DNA of 64,000 nucleotides from Desulfuromonas sp. KJ2020 (lineage in GTDB: Bacteria; Desulfobacterota; Desulfuromonadia; Desulfuromonadales; SZUA-540): contig NZ_JAKUKE010000001.1 in the NCBI RefSeq assembly GCF_024197615.1, positions 707,029 through 771,028 on the forward strand, written 5' to 3'. Below are positions 1 to 8,051 of this stretch, one piece after another. Each line of letters begins with the position of its first letter. Within the stretch, counting starts at the first letter, position 1. The position numbers were made by a program, and so were the translations under genes. The notes under the pieces were generated by a model. That model did no database searches, had not been told where the DNA came from, and worked only from the letters and a program-made list of their open reading frames with translations.

Positions 1-363
1 GATGGCGGTTGCGGTGGACAGGGGCCGATCCTGCAGTTGCCGGAAACCCTGATACAGGGCGGTACGGTAACGTAGCGCCTCCCGGGTGGCCGCATCGGCT
101 TCACTTTCCCGCTGGGCGTGGCGAAACAGCTTGTCGGTGGTGGTCAGGATATTCTCGATTTCCGAGCTGTCTTTAGCTTCCAGCAGCGGTAGCAGATTGA
201 TCAACAGATCCTGGTCCGGCAGCAATTCCCCCGCCTGCTTGAGCTCGGCAAGGGCGGCGCGAGCCGGGATGCAGGCCTTGAGAATTGTCCGGGTTTCGAC
301 CGCTTCCACCGGGGGAGGCAGGGGCGGCAGGGTGTTGTAGGGGTGATCTGGCTGCCATTTCAT
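1..363 (-). CDS. Fic family protein, N-terminal part (cut by window edge)
   Basis: This is an open frame of 121 codons running off the left edge, starting at the ATG at 363-361. It begins [18 protein letters not shown] and continues with a helical Fic_N-like region. The segment SSEIEN (residues 66-71) fits the inhibitory motif [S/T]xxxE[G/N], which in class II Fic proteins lies in an N-terminal helix and blocks ATP in the active site. The Fic core (HPFxxGNG) and any C-terminal winged helix would lie outside the window. Fic enzymes usually transfer AMP to hydroxyl side chains of target proteins. The gene lies on the island side of a tRNA-Phe attachment site and is preceded by seven TGTCGA-type repeats. 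Family call is good; target unknown. Confidence 0.82.
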   Translation of the reverse strand, partial: MKWQPDHPYNTLPPLPPPVEAVETRTILKACIPARAALAELKQAGELLPDQDLLINLLPLLEAKDSSEIENILTTTDKLFRHAQRESEADAATREALRYRTALYQGFRQLQDRPLSTATAI

Positions 364-381
364 CTTTGTAAATTCGCCTTT

Positions 382-554
382 TATCGACACATTGTGGGTA
401 GCCGGTCCACGATATGTCGATAATATCGCCATGTCAATCCCTCGATGTCGAAATAAATCGATTCTGTCGACATAAGATGCGCTGACGCCCGGTTAAGGTT
501 CATGGTATCGACATGAGCGGATGGATGTGTCGATATAGTTGAAATTTGTCGACA
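382..554. repeat. Seven TGTCGA-type 8-mers upstream of fic (operator-like array)
   Basis: Copies lie at 382-389 (TATCGACA), 415-422 (TGTCGATA), 446-453 (TGTCGAAA), 465-472 (TGTCGACA), 506-513 (TATCGACA), 528-535 (TGTCGATA) and 547-554 (TGTCGACA). Two are perfect palindromes, and 382/415 and 506/528 form inverted pairs. Centre spacings are 33, 31, 19, 41, 22 and 19 bp, close to whole helical turns. All lie just upstream of the leftward fic gene and contain no credible ORF. I infer a multi-site operator, possibly bound by the Fic protein's own wHTH or by an island regulator. Confidence 0.7.
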
Positions 555-620
555 CGTCCCAACCGACTGCCCGCTCTCGTCACGCCTCTCCGTTGAAGGC
601 TCGGGTATCAAACGGCATCG

Positions 621-705
621 AAATTTGTCCCATTACCGGCATCTAATCTCGTTGGCTTGTAATTTTTACACTGTTGGGCCATGTGCTTATAGTGGGACAA
701 AATTA
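621..705. repeat. Imperfect inverted repeat (TTTGTCCCA / TGGGACAAA)
   Basis: AAATTTGTCCCATTA at 621-635 faces TAGTGGGACAAAATTA at 690-705, about 54 bp apart, in AT-rich non-coding DNA inside the island. I see no transposase between the arms, so this may be a small element remnant or a protein-binding site. Function unknown. Confidence 0.4.
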
Positions 706-769
706 ACAGCCGATCAACATGCTAGCCCCGTAGTGATTCTTGACCCAAAATTGACGCGACTTTTGTCAT

Positions 770-791
770 TTGTTGCAAGTTTTTGCAACAA
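770..791. repeat. Perfect 9-bp inverted repeat near the island end
   Basis: TTGTTGCAA (770-778) and TTGCAACAA (783-791) are separated by GTTT. No T-run follows, so it is unlikely to be a terminator. It sits about 50 bp inside the attachment site, where integrase arm or excisionase sites are often found; that role is inference only. Confidence 0.4.
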
Positions 792-841
792 TCTATCGCT
801 GTAAGAAGCAAGTTTAATTGAATTCACAGTCACGAGAACCA

Positions 842-887
<46 letters not shown>

Positions 888-899
888 GCAATAACGACG

Positions 900-927
900 G
901 GCCAGCGATTTTTCGCTGGCCTTTTTT
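900..927 (+). terminator. Rho-independent terminator of the original tRNA-Phe locus
   Basis: The perfect 9-bp stem GGCCAGCGA (900-908) / TCGCTGGCC (913-921) has a TTTT loop and is followed by six T. It lies 12 nt after the tRNA CCA end, so it is probably the native tRNA terminator left on the chromosome side of the island junction. The stretch from 928 to the promoter at 1067 shows nothing recognisable. Confidence 0.85.
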
Positions 928-1066
928 GTTACCGCATAAAATTTTGCTGAGGCATTCCAAAGCACCTGACTTTTCTATTAAATTTCTACCATATTCGGGC
1001 GCCAGCCTTTACCGCGCACCGGACGACAAAAGCCCCACGGCGCAACAGGCAACGGAAAACAGGCTC

Positions 1067-1095
1067 TTGACTTTGCGCCTAAAGCAGGTTTAATT
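1067..1095 (+). promoter_or_regulatory. Predicted sigma70 promoter of the DUF3015-DUF4105 pair
   Basis: TTGACT at 1067-1072 and TTAATT at 1090-1095 are separated by 17 nt, about 50 nt upstream of the DUF3015 ATG. A strong ribosome site, AGGAGG, lies at 1131-1136. Confidence 0.5.
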
Positions 1096-1143
1096 AGTCG
1101 GGTCCCTTTTCATTGTCCATTACATCAAAAAGGAGGTTTACAC

Positions 1144-1611
1144 ATGAAAAAAATTCTCGTAGCAACTCTGGCCCTTTCCCTTCTGGCCACCACGGCTTTT
1201 GCCGCCGGTCAAGCCGACCGAAACACGGGCTGCGGCCTCGGTTCCCTGCTCTGGGAAGGCAAAGCGGACGGCTCCGTTATCTCCCAGTCCCTGCAGGCGA
1301 CCACCAACGGGACCTTCGGCAACCAGACTTTCGGCATCACCTCCGGTACCCTCGGCTGCGAGCAGCCGGCCAACATTATCAAGAATGACCGCGCCCTCGC
1401 TTTCACCCGCGACAATCTCGACCCCCTGGCTCGTGACATCGCGGCCGGCGGCGGTGAGACCCTGGAGACCCTTGCTGAGCTGCTGGAAGTTCCCGCTGCT
1501 GAGCGCGCCAATCTCTACAGCCGCCTGCAGTCCAATTTCGAGCAGATTTTCGTCACCGGTCAGGAAAGCAGCGCCGACGTGATCGACAGCATCATCACCA
1601 TCGCGGGTTAA
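1144..1611 (+). CDS. DUF3015 family exported protein
   Basis: A 155-aa protein with a clear Sec signal peptide (MKKILVATLALSLLATTAFA, cleavage near residue 20-21). The mature part has two cysteines (in GCGLGS and LGCEQP), which could form a disulfide, and an Asp/Glu-rich C-terminal half. It matches my memory of DUF3015, a periplasmic family with no known biochemical role. The ATG has AGGAGG at ideal spacing and a sigma70-type promoter upstream. Its stop overlaps the start of the next gene (TAATG), so the two are probably translationally coupled and may work together in the envelope. Confidence 0.8.
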   Translation: MKKILVATLALSLLATTAFAAGQADRNTGCGLGSLLWEGKADGSVISQSLQATTNGTFGNQTFGITSGTLGCEQPANIIKNDRALAFTRDNLDPLARDIAAGGGETLETLAELLEVPAAERANLYSRLQSNFEQIFVTGQESSADVIDSIITIAG

Positions 1612-3545
1612 TGCGTTTCGCTTTTCACGACACCGTACAGGCACCTGAAAAGGGCGGGCTCGGGATTTTCATTCTCCCGGGCCTTGCCCTTTTTCTGTGC
1701 CTGATTTTTATCGGCTCCGCCGTCCAGGCTGCTGAGATCAGCGCCGAAGGGCTGCGCGAACGCGCTCGCCAGCAGCAGCTTCACCAGGATCCCTACTGGC
1801 TTACCTTGCTGCACTATCGCCCCTCCCTGCGGGGGCTGGGCAGCCTGATCGACGACCCCGACTTCTTTGTGGCGGACAACGGCAAGTGGGACGCCCAGGC
1901 GGAACTGGACGCCACCCTGCAGGCTTTCTTTGCACCACCACCTATCGACCAGTCCCCGGCCCGCTGCCGTTTTCCCGCCCGCTATGAATGGCTGAAAGAA
2001 CAGCTGGGGGCCGAGGACGACGATTTTCCTGCCGCCACCTGCAGTGAACTCGACGAGGCCATCGCCCAGGTCGATCCCCGCTCGGCCGTCCTCATCTTTC
2101 CCGGCACCCACAACAACAGCCCTGCCTCCATGTTCGGGCACACCCTGATCATCATCGAAGGTCCCTACAAGAGCCGGCTGCTCTCCTACGCTGTCAACTA
2201 TTCCGCCTTTACGGATGAAACCAACGGCTTCGCCTATGCGGTCAAGGGAATTTTCGGTCTTTACCGCGGCTACTTCTCGGTTCTTCCCTACTATCAGAAG
2301 CTGCGGGAATACAGGGATCTGGAACGACGGGATGTTTGGGAATATCCTCTCGATCTTGACGAGGACGAGACACGGCGCATGTTCCTGCACATTTGGGAGC
2401 TGAAAGACATCTACTCCGATTACTTCTTTTTCGATGAGAACTGCGCCTATCAACTGCTCTTCCTGCTGGAGGCAGCCCGTCCCGGCCTGACCCTCATCGA
2501 CCACACCCGCCCCTGGGTCATCCCCATCGACACGGTACGGATTGTTCGCGAAGAGGGATTAATCGAAGCGAGCCTTTACCGTCCCTCCAAAGCCACCCGT
2601 ATCGCGCGGATCGCCGCGCAAATGAGTGACGAGGAGCAAAAGACCACCTTGAGCCTGCTCGACGGCAGCATCGCGCCGATGGAACTGGCGGAGGCCGGGC
2701 TAAACCAGGCGGCTCAGATCCGGGCCCTGGACCTGGCCACCGAATCGGTCGAATTCAGCTACTTCAAAAAACAGCTCGGCCAGGACGAATACCGCTCCCG
2801 CTACATTGCCTTGTTGACCGCCCGCAGCAAGCTGGGACCGGCCAGCCCCGAGCCCGACTGGCAGGAGCCCGTGCGCCCCGACCGGGGGCATGGTTCCAAC
2901 CGTTTCAGCCTGGGCACCGGTTTTCGGGCCGACGACTATTATCTGCAGGCCAAAATCCGTCCGGCCTACCACAATTTGCTGGATGCCGACGCCGGCTACA
3001 TTGCTGGCTCGCAGATTGACTTCGCCGACCTGGTGCTGCGCTACTATCCCGAGGACAACCGGCTCAGACTTCATAACCTCAATCTCATCGAGATTGTCTC
3101 CCTGTCGCCACGCAGCCGTTTCTTCAAACCGATTTCCTGGAAAGTGAAGACCGGCCTCATTCAGCGGCCAGCCGATGACGGCGGCGACCATCTGGTCTAC
3201 GAGCTGTCGCCGGGAGGGGGATTCAGCTATGGCAACGATGCCGTGCTGGGATACGGCATGGTGGAGACGGAGCTGCTGGTTTCAGGACACTTTCGCGACA
3301 GCTTCGCCCTGGGGGGCGGTGGTTCCCTGGGGGTGCTGGTCAACCTGGCCGACCGCTGGAAAGTCCATGCCGCCGCCCGGCACATCTGGCACGAAGCGGG
3401 TGACCCTCACCGCAGCGCCGAGGCCCGGCTGGACCAGACCCTGGTCACGGGAAGATCCAGCAGCCTGACCCTGAATCTATCCAGGCAGAAGGTCCATGGA
3501 CGCTACCTGACCGATGCTGGGCTGAACTGGAACTTCTTCTGGTAG
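1611..3545 (+). CDS. DUF4105 (Lnb N-terminal-like) envelope protein
   Basis: A 644-aa protein that starts on the last base of the DUF3015 stop codon. A hydrophobic segment near residues 18-40 (FILPGLALFLCLIFIGSAVQ) is a signal peptide or anchor. The central region carries the family block HNNSPASMFGHTLIII (about residues 168-183) and a later FDENCAYQLL block, whose His and Cys would suit a papain-like or lipid-modifying fold seen in this family. The last 220 residues have alternating strands ending in an aromatic residue (NWNFFW), which resembles a C-terminal outer-membrane barrel. Function is unknown; DUF4105 fits well. A 16-bp palindrome at 3545-3560 separates it from the convergent GH57 gene. 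Confidence 0.78.
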   Translation: MRFAFHDTVQAPEKGGLGIFILPGLALFLCLIFIGSAVQAAEISAEGLRERARQQQLHQDPYWLTLLHYRPSLRGLGSLIDDPDFFVADNGKWDAQAELDATLQAFFAPPPIDQSPARCRFPARYEWLKEQLGAEDDDFPAATCSELDEAIAQVDPRSAVLIFPGTHNNSPASMFGHTLIIIEGPYKSRLLSYAVNYSAFTDETNGFAYAVKGIFGLYRGYFSVLPYYQKLREYRDLERRDVWEYPLDLDEDETRRMFLHIWELKDIYSDYFFFDENCAYQLLFLLEAARPGLTLIDHTRPWVIPIDTVRIVREEGLIEASLYRPSKATRIARIAAQMSDEEQKTTLSLLDGSIAPMELAEAGLNQAAQIRALDLATESVEFSYFKKQLGQDEYRSRYIALLTARSKLGPASPEPDWQEPVRPDRGHGSNRFSLGTGFRADDYYLQAKIRPAYHNLLDADAGYIAGSQIDFADLVLRYYPEDNRLRLHNLNLIEIVSLSPRSRFFKPISWKVKTGLIQRPADDGGDHLVYELSPGGGFSYGNDAVLGYGMVETELLVSGHFRDSFALGGGGSLGVLVNLADRWKVHAAARHIWHEAGDPHRSAEARLDQTLVTGRSSSLTLNLSRQKVHGRYLTDAGLNWNFFW

Positions 3546-3568
3546 GCGGCTTAAGCCGCCGCCCCTCT

Positions 3569-5998
3569 TCACCGAAGCCTCACCTTGAGAAATCCGGCCA
3601 GCTCTTCGAAAGAGGCCAGCCAGCGACGCGCTTTCTTGTCGCCGGCCGCCGCCCGCCGTTCCATCTCCGCCGTCAGCGTTCTGTGCAAGCCGAAACAGAT
3701 GTTCTGCGCCTTCCAGAGGTCGACCTGGAGCGGGGGCCGGGTCATACAGGCCGCCAGCTCGACGGCCGTCTCCAGACGGTCGGGATCTTCCTCTTCGCCC
3801 GGCAACCGTTCCAGCTCGGCGGTCAGTCGACGCTCCGCCCGGTAATCGAGCAGAGGCTGTTCCAGGGCTAACCCTAACAGCTCGATTTCGGCCAGGGTCT
3901 GCCGGAATTGGTTCGCCTCAAAGGGTTCCTCGTCCAGCATCGTTCGTAATTGCCTGTTCAACACAAAACCGACAGGCAAAGCCAGCTGGGACGGCGCCGG
4001 CATGTCGATGCCATGCAGAAAGCGCATGAGGACGTAGTGTTCGTCATGGACCTCCTGAAAAGATGTCTCGATTTCCCGCAGCGTCTCGCGCAGAATCTTG
4101 TCCATGACCAGTCTCTGATCATCTCGAAAAAGATGCTCCAGGCCAAAGGTTCCCTGCGGAAAGAGGTGGTCCAGCAGGCGGAGAACCCGAGGGATGTCTC
4201 CTTGTCGGAACGCCTCGACCACCTTGTCTGCCGCGACAGCCGTTTCTCCTGCTTCGGCTGAGCTTCTTACGCCGGCCACCAGGCTGTGTCCGCCCAAATA
4301 AAGCGCGTGGAAGGTAAAATCCCCCTCCTTGCGGGTCGCCCGGGAGCGGATGACGACACGGCCGCAAGCCAGCTTCATCTTGCCGGCCCGATACTCGTCA
4401 TATTGTCGTCTTTGCGTCGAATAACTGTACATTTGCCCGTCGGCACCAGCCTGGAAGAGGGAAAGCATAGCGTGGTGGGCGGCGACTCGGGCCAGGTCCA
4501 CCCGCATGGGCTTGACCGCCTGACGATAGATGGTGCCGCCGTCCTGCCAGGCTGCCACATTGCTTCGCGCCGCCCCGAGCCGCTGGATAAAGGTCTCCTC
4601 CAAAGGCCGGGCACCGATATCCTCGGCCAGCTGCAGGGCGCGACTGGCGTAGGCCAGAACCTGCACCGTCTCTATGCCCGAGATATCATTGAAGAACCAG
4701 CCGCAGCTGGTGAACATCAACATGGCGTGGCGCTGCATTTCCAGCAGCGCCAGAGCCTTGGAGCGCTCCGCCACACTCAGCCGGTGAACGGCCTGGGCAT
4801 CCAGCCACAAATCGATCCGGTCTTCGGCCGGGTCGAGCAGCAAGTCGATGTAGTGGTCCCGGCTCTGCCAGGGGTCACGTAGAAGCGCTTTGCCTTCCTG
4901 TTCAAACACAATGGCCAGCTCATCTCGCAGCCAGTCCAGCGCTTCGCGCAGCGGCCGCCGCCACTGCTGGTTCCAGCCCGGTTTTCCCCCCGTGTGACAG
5001 CCACAGTCAGACCGCCAGCGCTCGACACCGTGGCTGCAGCTCCAGGACGAGTTTTCCTCGATTTCCACCTCATGGGTCGGCGGATGTTTTTCCAGGTATT
5101 CCCCATAGATCGTCACCCGAGCGAACCGGGAGGTGTCGACGTGACGCAAGGCATAGGCCAGAGCCATCTCGCCAAAAAGATGATGGTGCCCATAGGTCTC
5201 GCCATCGGTGGCAATATGGGCCAGCTGGGGCTCGGCCGACGAGACCAGGGTGCCCGTCAGGCGGTCGGCCAGGGTCTCCCCGCGCTTGAGCAGATCGGAA
5301 AAAGCCACTTCCTGGGCAATCGCGCCGTCATAGAAGAAGATCGTGAGACTTTGCCCGTCCGGCAGACGACAGAGATAGGGGCGGCGCGGATCGACTCGAC
5401 CGCCGCGCACATCCTGCCAGCGCTTTTCGGTGAGGCCCTTCACCCTCGCCGCCTGGCGGGGGGCCAGCACGGTAAAGCGGATGCCGTTCGTAGCCAGCAT
5501 CTGCAGGGTTTCCAGGTCGACAGCCGTTTCCGGCAGCCACATCCCCTCCGGCTTCCGCCCGAAACGATGGCGAAAGTCACGGATCCCCCACAGGATCTGG
5601 GTCTGTTTGTCACGACGATTGGCCAGCGGCATGATCAGGTGACTGTAGGCCTGCGCCATGGCCGCCCCGTGGCCGGAAAAACGCTCTTGGCTCAGCCGGT
5701 CCGCCTCCAGAATGGCCGCATGGATTTCGGGCCGGCACCGCTGAAACCAGCGCAGCAAGGTCGGCCCAAAATTGAAGCTGATGCGGGCATAGTTGTTGAC
5801 GATATCCTGAATGTAGCCTTCGTCGTCGAGAATGCGAGCCGCCGAGTTCGGCTCGTAACACTGTTCGGTGATGCGCTCGTTCCAGTCGTGGTAGGGCTGG
5901 GCACTGTCCTGCTGCTCAATGTGATCGAGCCAGGGGTTTTCCCGGGGGGGCTGATAAAAATGGCCGTGTATGCATAGGTATTTTTCCATCATTCCCAT
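3569..5998 (-). CDS. GH57 family glycosidase with DUF3536 domain
   Basis: An 809-aa protein with no signal peptide, so probably cytoplasmic. The N-terminus carries CIHGHFYQPPRENPWLD, the first conserved GH57 block, and WLPETAVDLETL supplies the likely nucleophile Glu. HIATDGETYGHHH matches a third GH57 block with a candidate acid/base residue. From about residue 300 it follows the DUF3536 pattern. GH57 enzymes act on alpha-glucans (amylase, branching or transferase activity), so a role in glycogen or maltodextrin metabolism is likely but the reaction is not defined. Three closely spaced ATGs (5998, 5992, 5989) leave the exact start open. It stands alone. Confidence 0.83.
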   Translation of the reverse strand: MGMMEKYLCIHGHFYQPPRENPWLDHIEQQDSAQPYHDWNERITEQCYEPNSAARILDDEGYIQDIVNNYARISFNFGPTLLRWFQRCRPEIHAAILEADRLSQERFSGHGAAMAQAYSHLIMPLANRRDKQTQILWGIRDFRHRFGRKPEGMWLPETAVDLETLQMLATNGIRFTVLAPRQAARVKGLTEKRWQDVRGGRVDPRRPYLCRLPDGQSLTIFFYDGAIAQEVAFSDLLKRGETLADRLTGTLVSSAEPQLAHIATDGETYGHHHLFGEMALAYALRHVDTSRFARVTIYGEYLEKHPPTHEVEIEENSSWSCSHGVERWRSDCGCHTGGKPGWNQQWRRPLREALDWLRDELAIVFEQEGKALLRDPWQSRDHYIDLLLDPAEDRIDLWLDAQAVHRLSVAERSKALALLEMQRHAMLMFTSCGWFFNDISGIETVQVLAYASRALQLAEDIGARPLEETFIQRLGAARSNVAAWQDGGTIYRQAVKPMRVDLARVAAHHAMLSLFQAGADGQMYSYSTQRRQYDEYRAGKMKLACGRVVIRSRATRKEGDFTFHALYLGGHSLVAGVRSSAEAGETAVAADKVVEAFRQGDIPRVLRLLDHLFPQGTFGLEHLFRDDQRLVMDKILRETLREIETSFQEVHDEHYVLMRFLHGIDMPAPSQLALPVGFVLNRQLRTMLDEEPFEANQFRQTLAEIELLGLALEQPLLDYRAERRLTAELERLPGEEEDPDRLETAVELAACMTRPPLQVDLWKAQNICFGLHRTLTAEMERRAAAGDKKARRWLASFEELAGFLKVRLR

Positions 5999-6138
5999 CT
6001 GCCGTCTTGAAAGTTACCGTCCGTTGCCTCTCCTGCATTCTAACAGCCCCGCCCGCCCCAGCAAGGCGAAGAACAGAACTCACGAGACAACCACGATTTT
6101 TCTTTTATTTAATGCGGACTTGTGGCAGTATCCGCTAT

Positions 6139-6153
6139 TGGCGACAAAAATGC
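6139..6153 (+). promoter_or_regulatory. Possible sigma54-type promoter of the GGDEF gene
   Basis: TGGCGACAAAAATGC keeps the GG-N10-GC core (GG 6140-6141, GC 6152-6153) of the -24/-12 class, 44 nt upstream of the preferred ATG. The match outside the core is only partial. Confidence 0.3.
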
Positions 6154-6196
6154 TAGGGTATACGCCTTGCTTCAACCGGTTCCAAAGGATAGAGAG

Positions 6197-7762
6197 ATGC
6201 CACCCCTTGATCGTTTTATGAAAATAAACAGTAAACACTATGCATGCACTCTTTTTACCCTGGGCGGGGCCCTCCTGCTCTGTCTTCTGACCCTGGCCCA
6301 TGAATATTTCCTGCACCCTGAACCCATTCTGTTCAGCCATCTGTGGATTTCCGGCCTGGCTGGCGGCCTGATTGGGGCTTGGATCGGCAGGCGCGGCCAG
6401 CTGGCGCACGGTACCTTGGATTCCCTGCGGGAAAGCGAAGAGCGCTATCGCGATCTCTTCGAGAACGCCAACGACCTCATCCAGTGCGTCGGCGCCGACG
6501 GCCGCATCCTCTATGCCAACCGCGCCTGGCGGCAGACCCTGGGCTACGAGGAGGAAGAACTACGCCATCTGAACATGCTCGACTTTATCCACCCGGACAG
6601 CCGCAGCCACTGCCTCGACATTTTTCAACGCCTGCAGGAGGGGCAAAGCGAGGCGTGCGGCGAATTTCAGTTCATCAGCAAGGACGGGCGCGCGATCAGG
6701 GTCGAGGGCAACTGCAACTTTCGCTTCGAAAACGGGCGCGCGGTTTCGTCCCGCGGCATCTTCCGGGACATCACCAGCCGCCATCAGATCGAAACGGCCC
6801 TGCTCGAAAGCGAGGAATCGCTCTCCCGCTCTCTCGCCTTTACACGCACCATCCTCAACAGCATGAACGATGCCATTGCCATCATCGATGTGGAAGACCG
6901 AATTCTGCTGGGCGCCAACAATGTGCTGCTTCAATCCCTGGGCAAAGAGGAGCATGAAATTATCGGCAGAAAATGTGCTGAGATCACCTGCCTGGGTTCA
7001 GCCCCCTGCGACGCGGCCGACAAGCCCTGTCCTCTGCACCTGGTGCTGGAGACCGGCGAACACTGCCAGGTCGAACATGCCTACCAAGATCAGCAAGGGC
7101 ATCTCCGCTATGCCGAAATCTCCGCCTCGCCCGTCAGGGACAAGGAAGGAAAGATCGTCCATGTGGTGCAGGTGAAAAAAGACATCACCCAGCGCAAAAA
7201 CGCCGAACTGAGGGTCAAGCAGCTGGCCTATTTCGATTCCCTCACCGGCCTGCCCAACCGGCTGCTGCTGCTGGACCGTCTGAGCCAGGCCTTGGGCCGG
7301 GCCCGGCGGGACGAACTCAAGGTGGGCGTCCTTTTTCTCGACCTGAACGGCTTCAAAGCCATCAACGATACCCTCGGCCACGAAAAGGGAGACATGGTGC
7401 TCAAGGAAGTTTCCAGACGGCTGAAAAGCTGCGTTCGCGCCACGGATACAGTGGGGCGCCTCGGCGGCGACGAGTTTGTCGTGGTAATTGCCGGCATTCA
7501 GGACATCGAAGTCGTCCGGGAGATCGGCGCCAAGATTCTGGACAGTCTCTCCCGCCCTATTTCCCTCGACGGTCTCAACCTTTCGGCCACGCCGAGCATC
7601 GGCGCCGCTATCTTCCCCGATCATGGCGCTAACGCCGGCTCTTTGCTGCGTGTGGCCGACCAGGCCATGTATCAGGCCAAAGAGATGGCGAACGACCAGA
7701 TCCTCTTTTACGATCCCGCTGGCGAGGCGGCTGCCCAGGCCCCGGCGCTCCCTTTACATTAG
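6197..7762 (+). CDS. Membrane-bound PAS-PAS-GGDEF diguanylate cyclase
   Basis: A 521-aa protein that should make cyclic di-GMP from GTP. Two membrane helices (about residues 14-37 and 47-64) are followed by two PAS sensor domains (about 80-200 and 205-340) and a GGDEF domain (about 345-505). The catalytic GGDEF is intact at residues 423-427, and RATD five residues before it is a complete inhibitory I-site, so product feedback is expected. There is no EAL domain. PAS2 contains several cysteines (CAEITCLGSAPCDAADKPC), which could bind a metal cluster or respond to redox. I chose the ATG at 6197 because AAGGA lies 8 nt before it; an in-frame GTG at 6122 has no ribosome site. Confidence 0.9.
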   Translation: MPPLDRFMKINSKHYACTLFTLGGALLLCLLTLAHEYFLHPEPILFSHLWISGLAGGLIGAWIGRRGQLAHGTLDSLRESEERYRDLFENANDLIQCVGADGRILYANRAWRQTLGYEEEELRHLNMLDFIHPDSRSHCLDIFQRLQEGQSEACGEFQFISKDGRAIRVEGNCNFRFENGRAVSSRGIFRDITSRHQIETALLESEESLSRSLAFTRTILNSMNDAIAIIDVEDRILLGANNVLLQSLGKEEHEIIGRKCAEITCLGSAPCDAADKPCPLHLVLETGEHCQVEHAYQDQQGHLRYAEISASPVRDKEGKIVHVVQVKKDITQRKNAELRVKQLAYFDSLTGLPNRLLLLDRLSQALGRARRDELKVGVLFLDLNGFKAINDTLGHEKGDMVLKEVSRRLKSCVRATDTVGRLGGDEFVVVIAGIQDIEVVREIGAKILDSLSRPISLDGLNLSATPSIGAAIFPDHGANAGSLLRVADQAMYQAKEMANDQILFYDPAGEAAAQAPALPLH

Positions 7763-7811
7763 TCCGGCAGCTGATACTATTGCCCTAAAATCCGACCAGA
7801 AGGAGGGCATC

Positions 7812-8030
7812 ATGACCTACGGCGCAGAACGGACCTACAAGAAGGTAGAAGTCATCGGAGTTTCCGGCCAAAGTATCGAGGCGGCCATTCAGGCGGCGGT
7901 TGGCCGCGCCCACAAGACGCTGGAAGGCCTCTCCTGGTTTGAAGTGCAGGATATTCGCGGTCATGTCGGACCCGACGGACAAGTCAGTGAATACCAGGTC
8001 GTCCTGAAGGTCGCCTTTGAACTGAAATAG
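7812..8030 (+). CDS. Dodecin family flavin-binding protein
   Basis: A 72-aa protein, the normal dodecin length. It begins MTYGAERTYKKVEVIGVS, then SIEAAIQAAVGRAHKTL (the family helix) and LSWFEVQDIRG, where the Trp would stack on the flavin; it ends in a beta-strand, VSEYQVVLKVAFELK. Dodecins form hollow 12-mers that store FMN, riboflavin or sometimes CoA, and protect cells from free flavin. AAGGAGG lies just upstream of the ATG. It follows the cyclase by 49 nt with no visible terminator, so the two may be co-transcribed. Confidence 0.92.
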   Translation: MTYGAERTYKKVEVIGVSGQSIEAAIQAAVGRAHKTLEGLSWFEVQDIRGHVGPDGQVSEYQVVLKVAFELK

Positions 8031-8051
8031 GATGGCGGCGGTCCGACGGGC

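Noticed and set aside
3545-3560. 16-bp palindrome GGCGGCTTAAGCCGCC as a terminator
   Set aside because: It lies between convergent genes but has no T-run on either strand; it may slow polymerase but is not called as a terminator.
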